Source of the DNA: Polytrichum commune | Lineage: Eukaryota > Streptophyta > Polytrichopsida > Polytrichales > Polytrichaceae | NCBI GenBank assembly: GCA_950295325.1 | Contig: OX485806.1 | Span: forward strand, 19,964,001-20,028,000 | Length of the DNA: 64,000 nt | Reading direction: 5' to 3' | In this document: piece after piece, positions 31,265 through 43,210 of the stretch | Numbering within the stretch: the stretch's first letter is position 1 | How the letters are laid out: every line of letters starts with the position of its first letter | The notes under the pieces: model-generated | What the model was told of the DNA's origin: nothing | The model's input: only the letters and a program-made list of their open reading frames with translations | Databases searched by the model: none | Position numbers and translations under genes: made by a program

Positions 31265-34200
31265 TTACTTGCTGGTTGGCAGGGTCAGGTTGTTAAGCCG
31301 CTCCAAGGCAAGAACCAAGGCTTGGGTTCCTAGATTACCTTCATCATGTGCCTTCAGGGACACATAAAACTGCTGTGCCTACAGACCCACCCAAAAAAAA
31401 ATGAGATCATCAGGAGAGACTCCTGAAAATAATGAGTTATGCAAGTCATTTGCAGACGTAGCCGTGAAAGACAACCAGTTGGGTAAAGGGAAAACTGACA
31501 AGTGCAAGCCCGGGTAAAGCGAGCCCCATCCGCTGACATTCTTGCAAAGAAATCCCCAGATCTTTCACAAAGTGGTTCACAAGAAATCCTGGATGTCAAA
31601 CACCACTCAAATTAGCATTCCGTAGAAGGCTCTCTATTCCAACAAGTAGGAAATTTCTCCTCAAAGTCTGCCACGTGTCATTTTTAATTAGTTGACACCG
31701 TCTGAATCCACGTGGACACAACATTCTGACACTGAAGAGAAACTAAAAGCTACCTGGAGCAAGATCGCGTTTCTGAATGCGGGCGGCGTACAGCTCCAAA
31801 GACTTTGATCCAGCTGCACCCCCTGCTATGGCTTGCAAGTAACTGGAACAAAAAGCCAAAAAAGAGAGTCGGTCAGGCATTTTAAGAGAAAATTTACAGA
31901 TTGCTCACTTGGTTTTCAAATAAGAAACCTGGACTAGTTCTAAGTGGATGCAAGTTCCTTACGTGGTCATGTCAAGGCCAGCTTTATGTGCATACAACAT
32001 CCCCTGCATCAAAATCAGCAGCGACCATTAGAAGTGGCCATTTGCTTGAAGTTTTGCTGCTATGCTTATGGTCCTTCAAAACCCTCCTGTCCTCAGATTC
32101 TCAGATCAAACTGGGACAAACTGAAGAAAAATTTCTTCACCTATCTACATACAGGAAGAGACAAAAAACTTCATCCGACTGTAAATGTCTCTCAATCCAC
32201 CTCAACTCATTATCATCAAAGTTATTTAGAATCAGGGATTCAACTTGTGAGTGACCCTCATTTGTACTTTCCTCCCTTGTACTGGCAGCAGAAAATATGG
32301 ATAATACACGTTCTGATATTATGAAATACAGGAGTTGGAATGGAGCCAACATGAGTTTTAGCTGAGTTAAAGGAAAAAGTTGGACAGGGGAACAAGCAAG
32401 AGTATAAGCAGTAACACACACACACACACACACACAAGATTATTTAATAAAAGGATGATATAAGACGCCCTGCAGGTTTATATTAGAGCAATATGTCATT
32501 AAAAAGTTCATGGTTTCCATACAGACTTTGGACCGGAAGGTAAAGTGTCGTTCACCTCTATTAACCCAATCATCGTTGACGCAATGGTAATCTGCCAGGC
32601 GTGTACCCAACACAATTCCAGGTTAGTAAGTACTACAGCCACAAAACATAAATTGGCACTTAAACCAAACACAGCAGTCAGACAATCCTTAGCTGCCACT
32701 TGAGATTAATGAATTGCTAACTCAAATAGATTTGTCCCCCTTGCAATAAAAACTGAAACTGAGTACCTGGTTTGCAAGTTTACAGCTCTGGCCACAGCCT
32801 GCAGGGCCCATGAATGTCACAGAGCCCATGCACTTGAAGAGCGGTGCCAACCCAGTTACCTGTACCACAGCCAGGGGGTCATCAGTACTGCAGCCAAGCC
32901 TGCGAACCCTAAACTCTAAACCTTGAACCCTGAACCAGCTGGATGCAAGCAAGAGCAAACGAATGAATAATGATGATCATTTCTCTTTCAGACATTTTTG
33001 TAGTGATACAACCAGGTTAACCTCAAATGCCCAAGAGGCCCATTCTAGGCTTTAGTGATACTTTTTTTATACGATTCACATACATTATCATATTTTTGGC
33101 CGAACAGATGTAATGTGACCCCTACTCAAATTGTCAAATTCACTTTCTAGAATAGTGAAAATTGTCAAAATGACCAATCTCAAGTGTAAAATACATGTTG
33201 TATAAATTCATGTATTTTTTAAAGTCTGAAAAAACTTGACCAATCATAAATCCATGAGATTCTATCCGATCACCACATTGATTTCCATTTTTGTGGCTTG
33301 AGATTATCTAAATTTAGGTTGATGGTGTAATTCAAAATTGGAATATTGAACAAAGAACCAATTGGGGCAAGCCATTTTCGATAATCTACTTCGCAAGGAT
33401 GGAAAAGTTTGATTTTTTTGGTCAAATGAAGTGTTCAATGTGATATGCAAAAGAACTTAATTTTCCCAAAAATATTGAAGGAACAAGGCACAACAAATCA
33501 CATTCCAGTAGTAGGACATTGAGGGCCACTTTACACACGACACTGAGGGCCCGTGACCATTGCACTTCAAGCACTCTCATTGGTGGAAAAGGTGGAGTTG
33601 GTCCAAGTTTGCTTCACACTATGCTTGAGGACCAACAGAGTAAGTGACTATAAGTTGGATGTAAAGTCTACATGGATTCTCACGTGGCATCAAATGGATC
33701 ATGTTTCGTGGTCACTTGGACTATTTCCAAAAACCACCTCTTGGAGGTAAGCCTATCACAAAACCGGGAGATCATAGCACTCCGAAATCTCACAACCGTT
33801 GATTTATTCTATTTTATCATGTGTGAGGATCCCGCATGAATATAATTTCATTGGAATAGCATTTCATTGAGGCCCGGGTCACATATGACTTCACACTCAA
33901 CTTGAGGGCCCGTGACCACACTACATGATTTTGGAAGTGTCTTGGGACGGGCTTTGGACACTTCTTTTGGACTCTCACAATTTCATGGTCACGGCTCTTG
34001 GCTCATGCGTGACGTGGCCCTGAGTTTCTCCTCTTCTTAATGACACTTACAGTATGTTCTTCACCGCCGGCCATGATTGAAAGTGTCCCGGATTTGGCTC
34101 CTTTGTCTCCTCCAGACACAGGTGCGTCAACTGCACCACACCCCCTTCCTTGACCACACTCTCCCTAAGTTGCGCTATCATCCTCTCACAATCTCTGGCA

Positions 34201-36862
34201 TGTGTGAATGCAAGCAAGCTCAAACCTTAAACCCTAAACCCTAATTTCTGGTCAGTCAGGGTTTACAGGTGAATCTCCATGACAACATGATCAAATCGGT
34301 ATGTGTTTGAAAGAGTAAAGCGAGTAATACCTGTCGTGGGCGGCAGCGTAGATTTCGCGCGCCAATGAAGGCTCACTTGTTGTCATGTCGACCACCTGTC
34401 CATCGCAACTCCAAATCTCAGAAACCCTTAAAACCACCGAAAACCCTCACTGCTTCACAAGATAACTGATATAGTTGAATGCATGAAAACCCTCAAAAAG
34501 CCTCCAAAACCCTCACTGGCTCACTTGTTGTCATCTCAATCACCTGTCCACCGCACTCAAAATCTCAAAAACACTCAAAATCCTCACAAGCCTTCAAAAC
34601 CCTCACTGCTTCACGAGATAACTGACGGATATGAGTACAAAAAACATGCATGGACTCATTGAAGGGAGTGCTTTCTCTCTTATCGAAATGTGGACTTACA
34701 ACTCCGCCGGACTGGAGGCCGTTCAAGATTCCTGTCTCTCCCAAAATCACTTCACGCACATCCGCCGGATACCTGCCATCTCCAAGTGTTAACAGAAAAG
34801 CGAAACACACATGTCAGATCTGTAACCAATTTACCGAAAGACATCGAGATTTTGGAAATGTAAGAAGCTTACCCTACAATTGTGAAGACGATGTCGCTTC
34901 GCTGAGCAACGGCACTTGGAGAATCTGCCAGGACCGCGCCTTTCTTACATAACCCTTCCGCTTTGCTGGGGTTCATCAGTCCACCAAGAGTATAAATGTG
35001 AGTACAGACAGAAATTAGCCAAATGGAGGCACAAAATGCACACACATTGTCCTCTAACTCAACATGACTTTTGGTTGGGAGTTGGTTGTTTCGCATAGAA
35101 TACCTTCCATGTTCGGTAAGTTCTACGGTGCATTCTTGGAGGTAGTGTGGAGGTTTAAACGAAAAAAAAAAAAACATTTCATTATCGGCTTATTAAAAGT
35201 CAAACTCATTTGGAATGCAATCAAGAGAAGCTAGAGTGAGTTTGGGCCCTCAATGAACCGAAATAGGTTGCTCTTCATTCAAATTCAAACACTACCTCCA
35301 AGGATACACCATTACAAGGGGGAAGAATTTATTGATATTGTATGGAAAATCATGGGGGACGAACTCCCGACGAAAAGTCCCATTGAGTGAAAGGATAAGC
35401 TTAACTCTATTGGAATTGTGCTTTACCCTTACCTTGCAGTGCGGTTGAAGACCGTGACGGAGAAGCCGGCATCGAGAATGTGGCCGCACATGGCCTCACC
35501 CATCACACCTGTACCGATCCACCTGCGCCATAGCCACCATATTCAAAATTACTCTCAGGTGCCAATGTGAGTTTCAAAGACTCAAATCCTTGAATCCCCT
35601 CATAAATTGTAATGGAACGTAGATTCTTAAGGGTTGATTGAGAAAGAAAATATTTTCTGTGGTATAGGGAATCATCGAATGGAGGGCAAGAATGTCCTTA
35701 CCCCACTCGTGTTCGACCGGCGACCACATCCTTCCAAGCAGCAGACGAGGCCATCTCGCACCTTACGCCTGTCAACGACCCACCAACAATTATTACGATC
35801 ACAAATGCAACCACATCATGTGACATTCGAGTGACGCACAATTCCAAGATTCCAAAACCTACTAATTCATCCTCGGTACATATGAACGTATGTGCTTCAT
35901 TCTCCTGAATTCTCATCTAAGCATGCAAATGCAACATCATCACGCATACAATCTCTGATTAATTTCAAACTAGTCATAGTTAGCACTGTGAATTTCAGTA
36001 GGAAGTGACATACATCCCACTAATTCTCTACCTATACTAAATTGGAAATTTGGTGAGGCACCAAATGCAGTGACAGGCAACTCCGTGCTTCGGAACCTCA
36101 CAAATCCATACTCGACACACAAGGTAAGCTCCGAGATTCCTTTCTCCTAAAGTCTCACCTTACCCAGAATGTAACTTTACCAGGTGTGCGAAAGTGGGAT
36201 CTGAGAGACCAAGATTCCTGAGGAGACGAAATGAGAAAATACAAAGTACGATGCACCACATCATTTGATATCAACTAGGATCACAGGCAATTCCAAACTT
36301 CCGAAACCCATAAATCCATACTCCACCCCAGCCTCCTAAATTCTCACCTAAGCAAAAGTAATATGCAAGCACAATTCGGTCTCCAAAATCTGGTAAAAGA
36401 AATGTGAGCGAGGAAGAAACCTGAGGAGAAGGGTTTAGAGCGGAAATATGAAGATCAGAGGAGGTGCACCACATCATTCCATATCAACAACCATCAAATC
36501 CTGAGCTCCCTTCCCAAAAATCCTCACTTAAGCACAAACAGAATATGCTAGTGCAATTCGAACTTCAAAAGCTGAAGAAAGGGATGTGGGAAACGGAGAC
36601 AAATAAGGAGAAGGGTTTAGGGTGACAAAATGTAAATCAAAGATGCACCACATCAACCAGCATCTAACCTTGAACTTCCTGCTCAGAACAATATGATAGT
36701 GAAATTCGGACTTCAAAATCTTGAAAAATTATCAAATTACATAAGATTAAAAAGGATTTGAGAGAAGAAGAAACCTGAGGAGAATGATTTCAAGGGAGCA
36801 GCGACAAAGGGGCGGAGGGTTCGAGGGCTGAAGAGACGGATGAGAGAGGACATGGCCGCCAT
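31265..36862 (-). CDS. 3-hydroxyisobutyrate dehydrogenase-like protein, probably mitochondrial
   Basis: Thirteen exons read in phase to 343 residues: 36,862-36,775; 35,768-35,702; 35,522-35,433; 34,965-34,873; 34,772-34,700; 34,395-34,331; 34,144-34,051; 32,859-32,767; 32,591-32,556; 32,003-31,963; 31,842-31,754; 31,588-31,500; 31,378-31,265. All introns are GT-AG. The start has a basic, Ser-rich leader ([19 protein letters not shown]) like a mitochondrial presequence. The NAD-binding GTGVMG is at 55-60, the substrate-binding [14 protein letters not shown] starts at 165, and the catalytic Lys is K217 in GQSCKLANQ. The closest type I recognise is the plant HIBADH-like group of the beta-hydroxyacid dehydrogenases, which includes glyoxylate and succinic semialdehyde reductases. 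The true substrate cannot be told from sequence. The gene looks intact despite a MITE in intron 7. Confidence 0.92.
32416..32436. repeat. CA microsatellite in intron 9 of the dehydrogenase gene
   Basis: An uninterrupted run of CA dinucleotides. Confidence 0.9.
33523..34020. mobile_element. Tourist/PIF-Harbinger-like MITE, copy 2 (intron 7 of the dehydrogenase gene)
   Basis: It begins GGGCCACTTTACACACGA and ends with the inverted GTGGCCC. TGA flanks both sides (33,520-33,522 and 34,021-34,023), a 3-bp duplication. It is inverted relative to copy 1. It starts 30 bp inside the intron after exon 7, close to the donor, which appears intact (GTAAGT). Confidence 0.85.
34521..34700 (-). repeat. Partial duplicate of exon 6 and its flank in intron 5
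   Basis: The acceptor and first codons of exon 6 (around 34,373-34,401) recur 148 bp away at 34,521-34,549. The coding strand there reads CAG/GTGATTGAGATGACAACA in place of CAG/GTGGTCGACATGACAACA. The copy keeps the acceptor and frame (VIEMTTSEP against VVDMTTSEP) but has no matching donor. Flanking intron words (CTCACTGCTTCAC.AGATAAC) are duplicated too. Confidence 0.8.
36190..36790. repeat. Diverged tandem repeat in intron 1 of the dehydrogenase gene, including the exon 1 junction
   Basis: The phrase GAAACCTGAGGAGAA spanning the exon 1 donor (36,770-36,784) recurs near 36,418 and, weaker, near 36,600 and 36,210. The phrase TGCACCACATCA recurs near 36,252, 36,475 and 36,644. Units are about 170-220 bp, so intron 1 seems to have grown by duplication of the junction region. 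Confidence 0.65.
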
Positions 36863-37451
36863 AGCCAACAACCTTCACTGCAAATTCTGCAAGGATTTGA
36901 CAGTCGAAGGGGTCATCATGTCCGGGCATCGCCGGGTATTCTAAGTCTCGTACCCGCTTCTATGATTGAATCTCATCCTCGTACTGTAATAAACCTAATG
37001 TCCAGCACTCCGGGTATCTCTACACACACATCATGTTTAATGAGTTTCAAAGACTATAATAGAAATCCCATGTAGAGGAAATTGGGGAGCTATGTGGAGT
37101 GGCTACATTGAATATGCGTCGAGATTCTTGGTTATAGGTTTCATAAGTACATGACAAGAACATTGTTCACATTCTCCATCTATATGTATCATCGTTGATA
37201 CATGTTAAAAAAGCACACTTGCGAAAAGAATCTCCATGGGATCTCCAAGTTACGAGCAAGGATCTAAGGACCTCTAAATCTTAGACCCTCTTTACAAGGC
37301 AACTTGGGGTGAGCAAATGAGTGATTGACATGTGGCACGTGCTACATAACAACTTTCATTCTTGTTAAGTTTTCAAATAACTTATTATGTGAGAGAGCTT
37401 AAAAGGTTGAGTGATCTCCAAAAAAAATGGGGCTAACTTGATGTCAACTAC
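36863..37451. other. Upstream region of the dehydrogenase gene
   Basis: This should hold the promoter of the minus-strand gene. I see no convincing TATA box or other site and no other gene. Confidence 0.3.
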
Positions 37452-37454
37452 TTA

Positions 37455-37828
37455 GGGCCGGTTTACACTACGGTGGAGAAGTCCACCGGTCATGAAAAAA
37501 AGGGCATTTCTCAATTGTGATTGGTCGAAAATACAACTCTTGACCGGTGGGTGTTTACACTAGGTGAAGAAAACAATGGTGGTGAACATTTCTCATGGAT
37601 GATAAAATGACATGGCCGCCTACATGGCGGCACTTTTTGGAGTTGGGCTTCTCCAGAGGAGGAGTTTCTTGTCCGGCCTCAAGAGGCCGGAGAAGCCCAA
37701 CTCAATAAAAATATTTTATTGCCTTTAATTCTTCTCCGGCACATCCACCATTTGCCTCATATAACCATGCCTTGGCCAAGCATTCTTGACCGACCGGAGG
37801 CCTTCTCCACCGTAGTGTAAACCAGCTC
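37455..37828. mobile_element. Tourist/PIF-Harbinger-like MITE of a second family
   Basis: The ends are inverted repeats (GGGCCGGTTTACACTACGGT against GAGCTGGTTTACACTACGGT) about 27 bp long. TTA flanks both sides (37,452-37,454 and 37,829-37,831). The 374-bp body also has an internal hairpin (GTCCGGCCTC / GAGGCCGGA near 37,675). Confidence 0.85.
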
Positions 37829-38339
37829 TTACAGTGCTGTGAAGAGTGAAATTTGTTTCCCCACTTTGCGTATGTCGTTGATTGTGATTCCATACATAGT
37901 AGCTTACATGGGCGTAGTACCAAAACAAAGGGTCCTTTGATACTAATTATGAGATCAATTAACTAGCTTTAAAATCAACAACTTCCATGTCATAAATGTT
38001 CAATATACTTCTCACCTACTAATCATTCATAATATTGCTCAACTCCTTGGTTGCATTCTATGGGACCAAGTATCAGACGAGCATTATTCTCTTTTAACTT
38101 CATGATTTCATGTCTATGAAGAGTTTTCAACAAGCAAATTATATATTTAATCATAGTTTTTTTAAAGCAACCTCTTTCTTTGGAAAGATGGTTGCTTAGT
38201 AATGTTATTCATTTGTTCGCACTAAGGTACATATATTCAAATACAATCACATGTTTAGGAACTTCATATGTGTGATTGTGGTACACAAGTTGCTCTTAGA
38301 AAATAAATTCCTGACATACGGACGAATGAGATTCCTCCC

Positions 38340-39066
38340 TCTATTTCTCCTAGTTGGAACTTGGTGTGGCACATAAAGAGGCGGCTTTCCTTTGGTCGGT
38401 TCTTCATAAGACGTTGGCGGTGAATGAATGGAAAGGGAGGATCTCAGCCACAATTGTTAAGAGTTGCCTTCACTACGGCCTGGATCAAGTGGAGTCAATG
38501 GAGCATAGATTCTTCAATTGCCCACTTTCTCAATAGGGTTGGCGCTATGCCGCAACCATCATTTGGCAACTTTTCGCTAAGCGAGGTAACCTTGGCCCAT
38601 AGAAATCCTTCTCCTTGATGCAATTTCTTTTTGATAAGCCCCTTAGTAAGCCTCTAAAACAATTTAGGCAAGTTTGGTTTTTCTTTAAGGAGTGATCTCC
38701 CGTGGATTATTTGGCACCAAAGGAAGATTTGATTGTCAATAACATTGCTTGGCAAGTGGAGAAGACTCATCAAGTTGTGTGGGATGCTCTGCTAGATTAT
38801 GGTCGTGTTGAGTGGTAATGTAGGTTCAAGGATCTCCAAAAGGCTCCAAATGTTGCTTACCATGACGTGTTTGATGAATTTGATTTGATTTGGTGTGTTA
38901 AAGGTCTTATTATCACCTATAACAATCTAGTTGTTACATTGAAGGTCCAGCCCCGGATGGGCATCATTTCTTAATCTCCCTTTGGTCCATTCTCTGCTCC
39001 CCGAGGTGGTTGTAATGGATTCTCTTGCAATTTAATTATTTTTCAATTTGTGCCCCAAAAAAACAT
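38340..39066 (+). pseudogene. LINE remnant with reverse-transcriptase zinc-binding domain
   Basis: Reading through stops on the plus strand gives KEAAFLWSVLHKTLAVNEW, then CLHYGLDQVESMEHRFFNCP, then WRYAATIIWQLF. This follows the zf-RVT pattern (F.W......T...L, C..C...ES..H.F..C, W). About 250 bp further is IAWQVEKTHQVVWDAL. Stops and frame changes show it is dead. The end near 39,050 has an A-rich tract. Confidence 0.55.
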
Positions 39067-40499
39067 ATGTGTGATTGTGGTACATAGTGTTGATTTTGGG
39101 TTAAGTGTTGAGGCATGCCTACCTTATAGGTGACGGTTCACCATAATCTTATAGAGATCTCTGACACCGCATATGATAACAAGGTGTAAAGCGATTCCAC
39201 GTGGATCCATTTATTGCAATTATCATTCACCCATACTAAATTATGCATGCTCAAAATCAATATTAAATCTAAAATCAACACTACCTACCACAGTCATATA
39301 TTTAAGAACTTCATAGTTTTGGTTCTAGGTGAACCTATGTGTTGGTTTTGGGTATGCTTACCTAACTAATATAGTAGACATGCTTAATTCGATCCCTTCT
39401 CTTAATTGAACGCCTATATTTGAGTGGCACATGGTTTGGTGTGGCTTTAAGAATGGAAATCAATGTGTTTAAGAAAAAAAATAAGAATGGATTGTGTGCT
39501 CAAAACATGATGATCATTTTAGGTTCAATGATCAACATAGATAAAGGAACATATATGACCACTTAATGAGCACAAGAATCATCAATTTGACAATGAATAA
39601 GATATTCATACGAGCTCCTAAAATGTGAGGAAATGGTTATGTTCTCGATTTGGATTTGCTAATCATCTTACACTAGTCGCATCTTTCATATTCTAGGAGA
39701 AAGAAAAAAGATTGAAAAAAAAAAAAAAAAAAAAAAATCCAAGACCCATCTACCGTACAAGTTTTGTTTAATCATAATAAATTATTAGACTTCTTCGTGG
39801 GCAATGACATACAATAGATGTGTCTTAATCGGTTTATTTTCCATCTAGCCCACTTCTCTGGGAATATGAAACACACTATTTGTATGAGATGGTTAGCGAA
39901 TCCAAATCAAAACCATAGCCATTTTTCTCATGATTTCTAGAGTTCATGTGAATAACTTATTTCAATATCAAAGCCAAAATTCCCATGCTCGTTAAAGGAT
40001 CCTATAGATCCTCCCCTCCCCCTCAATTATGTTGACTTATGAACCTAGAATGATTATCATATGTTGGGCACACGATCCAATCTCTTTTAAACACACGTCT
40101 TTTTGGTGTCCATCCTTGGAGTCACACTAAATAACATACCACTCAAATACAAATATCCGGTCCAAATAAGCAACATAATTGGGCACACCTACCGTAGTGT
40201 AAAGTTGTCAAAGCAAGAAGGATATGATAAACAAGGTGAAGAAGAGTCATGTAAAGTTGGAAGATCTTATGAGCGTGAAAATACACAATGTGACATTGGC
40301 CTATGGGCTTTGTGGACTTTAAAATCGAGTCCCATTTCATTGGTTTGGGACCCAGTACCTGGGAGCTTCCAGCAAATGTGGAAAGGACCCACGTTTGCTA
40401 GGCCGAAGAGGCTACTTATTAGTTAGATAGATATGCATGAAAAAGTATGGTTTCTTAAGTCCCAACTTACGTACTATAGTTGCCCAAAAAAGCACCACC
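39067..40499. other. Intergenic, dispersed repeat copies only
   Basis: There is a poly-A run near 39,717-39,737. Two copies of an unclassified repeat lie near 39,340-39,560 and 39,980-40,170 (words such as CCACTCAAATA and GTCCAATCTC). I see no gene. Confidence 0.4.
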
Positions 40500-40821
40500 A
40501 CACTAAATATGATATTTAGTGTTTGATTATAAGTAATGTTGTTACCACCCTACCTTGCTCAACACTAATTTTCAGTTCCTTGACAATTAGTGTTAGAAGA
40601 CATGCTAGAAGACATGTTGGAATTCTCTTTTTATCACTGCTATTTTCAATTTTCCATATCTTTATTAACACTAAATTGAAACATGTAACTTTCGCGTATT
40701 ATCATAGTTGGTATTTAGTGTTTGAGTTTACATTTAATGCTACTTACTTTCATAGGGTTATTGACATTTAGTGTATGCGTTCGTATTTAGTGTATCAAAC
40801 ACTAAATATCATATTTAGTGT
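40500..40821. mobile_element. MITE with perfect 28-bp terminal inverted repeats, copy 1
   Basis: The first and last 28 bases are exact inverted repeats, starting ACACTAAATATGATATTTAG and continuing TGTTTGAT. The TIR itself contains an inner palindrome (ACTAAATATNATATTTAGT). A second copy in the opposite orientation lies at 48,621-48,890. No clear target duplication was found. The CACTA-like start may place it near that superfamily. Confidence 0.8.
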
Positions 40822-42499
40822 AGGTTGATTAAGTTTGCATTGCCGGTGAAGAATGTTGACGATAGTGTTGTCCAAGATGACGACCCGTGGACAACCCGAC
40901 TTGATTGAAGTCCTATAAGGTATGTGGGTGTTATTCGGTTTTTCCTTTACATTCTCCAGCTTCTATTGATTAGATGTACACACAACAAAACTTTTGTTGT
41001 GTTAGCAAATTTGCGATGAAGCATGAGCAAAAATCATATTGAAATTTGGACCTCCTATAATTTAAACATGTTTAGCGAAAGTTCATGTTTGTTCGTTTTT
41101 AGATTGTTTGTTCATTTTTTGAATTTAATACATGGGTCTTTGCAATTTGTGTTGACTATTGAGTGTGGAGTGGTGATCAAATTTGAAGACGTAGTCCAAT
41201 GTCTTTCAACACATGTGTCTCTGTGGTGTTTATTCTTTGACCCTCCCCAAAGCACGCAACAAATATAATATAGGGGTACGATTAAGGAAAGCAACCAAAT
41301 AACACCCACATACCTTAAGGAAAGTAGATAGACCTATTCCCATTCATTTAAGCAATTTCACAAAGGTTCAATACAAGTACGATATTGGAGTGTTTGGAAA
41401 TTGATATCACAACGTTTAACCCAAATAAAATCACAATTTATATTCAAGTTTTGAAAGTACTATAATAGATTTTGAAAAGCAAGATTCCTTCCCAACCCAT
41501 ATTCATAACATATGTTGACCTAATTTTCGATAATCGGGAGACAAAAAACTTTAACGTAATAAGTGAACTTTCAAAGAACCCAAATCCATGCCCTTTTAAC
41601 TTACTTTTTTCATCACGCCAAATGTGAAGACAACACGTATAAAACTACATGACTTTTTCCACCACGGCAGAAAATAACAACTACATATGTAAAACTTCAC
41701 GACTTTAGAGAACTCTATATTTCAAGATTGTTATTAGTATTATTATTATCATCTTTTTCCTCGGAGGGGGGATTGGAATTGGGTATGTCTACTTTCTTAA
41801 TTGACGAGGAAGACCGTTAAAAGCTTTTGGCAAAGATTTTTTGTCAAAAAAAAAGCTTGCCACGGCTTTGGTTTTAGGCACCTACTTCTTTCACTCCAAA
41901 TACTCTATCAAACTATCAAAGCCCATCAATGCCCATGTGTTCCGAAATATGGAAGTCTTTCGAGACGCACTTCCAAACTTGGTCCAAGTCTCCTTGAAGA
42001 TTGCAACATAAGTATTATTACGGAGACCCACACAACTACACTTGACCCAAGATCAAATGGCCGATCAAGTCATCAACATCAAGGGCCGTGACCATGTAGA
42101 GTAGAGGCACCCATAACCAATTAGTTAAGAGATTATGCGCCAAATACCGGTATGGAGAAGTATAAGGCGGTGCAAATTTTTCATGCATAGGAAATGAAAT
42201 GAAAGAAATGAGGAGGCGAGGATTGTAATCTTTGGTAATTTAAAAATACTATTATTTTTTGAAGCCAAAAGTTGATCCAAACATATTGTCTATGTCTAGA
42301 GTATGCCACAACTGTTCATTTTGACCGCTCATTCCTCCTCATTTTGGCACTCAGACTAGGGACACTTGTGCATAACACTATAGGTGCCGTCTTGATTGAA
42401 ATCTAGTCCCAACATGATCGAAATTATGGCACCCAATGGGTTCCCAATGGTGACTTGATGGGGAATAGGTGCCTCTATTCTAGTTGTGTAGACCATTGG
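40822..42499. other. Intergenic, no gene recognised
   Basis: A copy of the dispersed repeat lies near 41,150-41,300. The rest is AT-rich with no supported feature. Confidence 0.35.
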
Positions 42500-42786
42500 T
42501 TTCTCATCCAAAGGCCGTAACACCGACATCGTCTATCAGAAATTGTGTGAAGACTACCTCGTGGAGGTGGGCTTGATGCAAATTCCAACAGTTCATGGTA
42601 CATTATTTATAGTATGCCATGTAGGAATCCATGTGGACTTTTCATCCATGATACTTTCTTTGGGCCCTTAAGCCTCCACATTCTAGTTGTGAATAGTGAA
42701 CTTGGATGGTCTCTACCTTTTCAACCAATGCGAGATCTTAGAATGCAATGGTCACGGGCCTTCAGTCTCGTTTTATGAATTAACCC
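42500..42786. mobile_element. Tourist-like MITE, truncated and decayed copy
   Basis: It aligns with the right half of the 494-498 bp family: GTAGGAATCCATGTGGACTT near 42,631, CCAATGCGAGATCTTAGAAT, GGTCACGGGCCTTCAGTCTC. It ends ...TTAACCC followed by TTA. The left TIR is not found. Confidence 0.65.
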
Positions 42787-42885
42787 TTAGTGTATTTGGG
42801 GAGATCCTTGGGGCTCTCATTGTTTCGTGTCTTGTCACATGGCCGGATTTAGTGTTTTGACTCTAGGGATTGCATGGTCCTACTG

Positions 42886-43210
42886 CTACACCATTTATGA
42901 TATTGAGTGTCACATACAATATTGGCAAATGATCTAAACTAGATGCCTAGAGGTCTAGTATTGTTATGTCAGTTGAATCTCAACATGACACCCATTATCA
43001 AAATAAGTAACTTTTTGAAGTGCATAACTATCTACAATATGATACTTTGCGCATGACATTAGAGGGCTTGAGATGACATTTTAGTATGCAAGAGGAATAT
43101 ATTATTCCACATACTAATGCCAAGTGTCATGTGTTTACAATACAATATGCATCATAGTAGGGTAAGTCACACTATTACGTAGGTGACACTAAATATCATA
43201 AACGGTGTAG
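42886..43210. mobile_element. MITE with 28-bp terminal inverted repeats (CTACACC...)
   Basis: The left end starts CTACACCATTTATGATATTG and the right end inverted starts CTACACCGTTTATGATATTT. Over 28 bp, 26 match. The 325-bp body is AT-rich and non-coding. The target duplication is not clear. Confidence 0.6.

Noticed and set aside
31265-36862. 6-phosphogluconate dehydrogenase
   Set aside because: The length (343), the DAPVSGG motif and the GQSCKLANQ lysine motif fit the short beta-hydroxyacid dehydrogenases. The large C-terminal domain of 6PGDH is missing.
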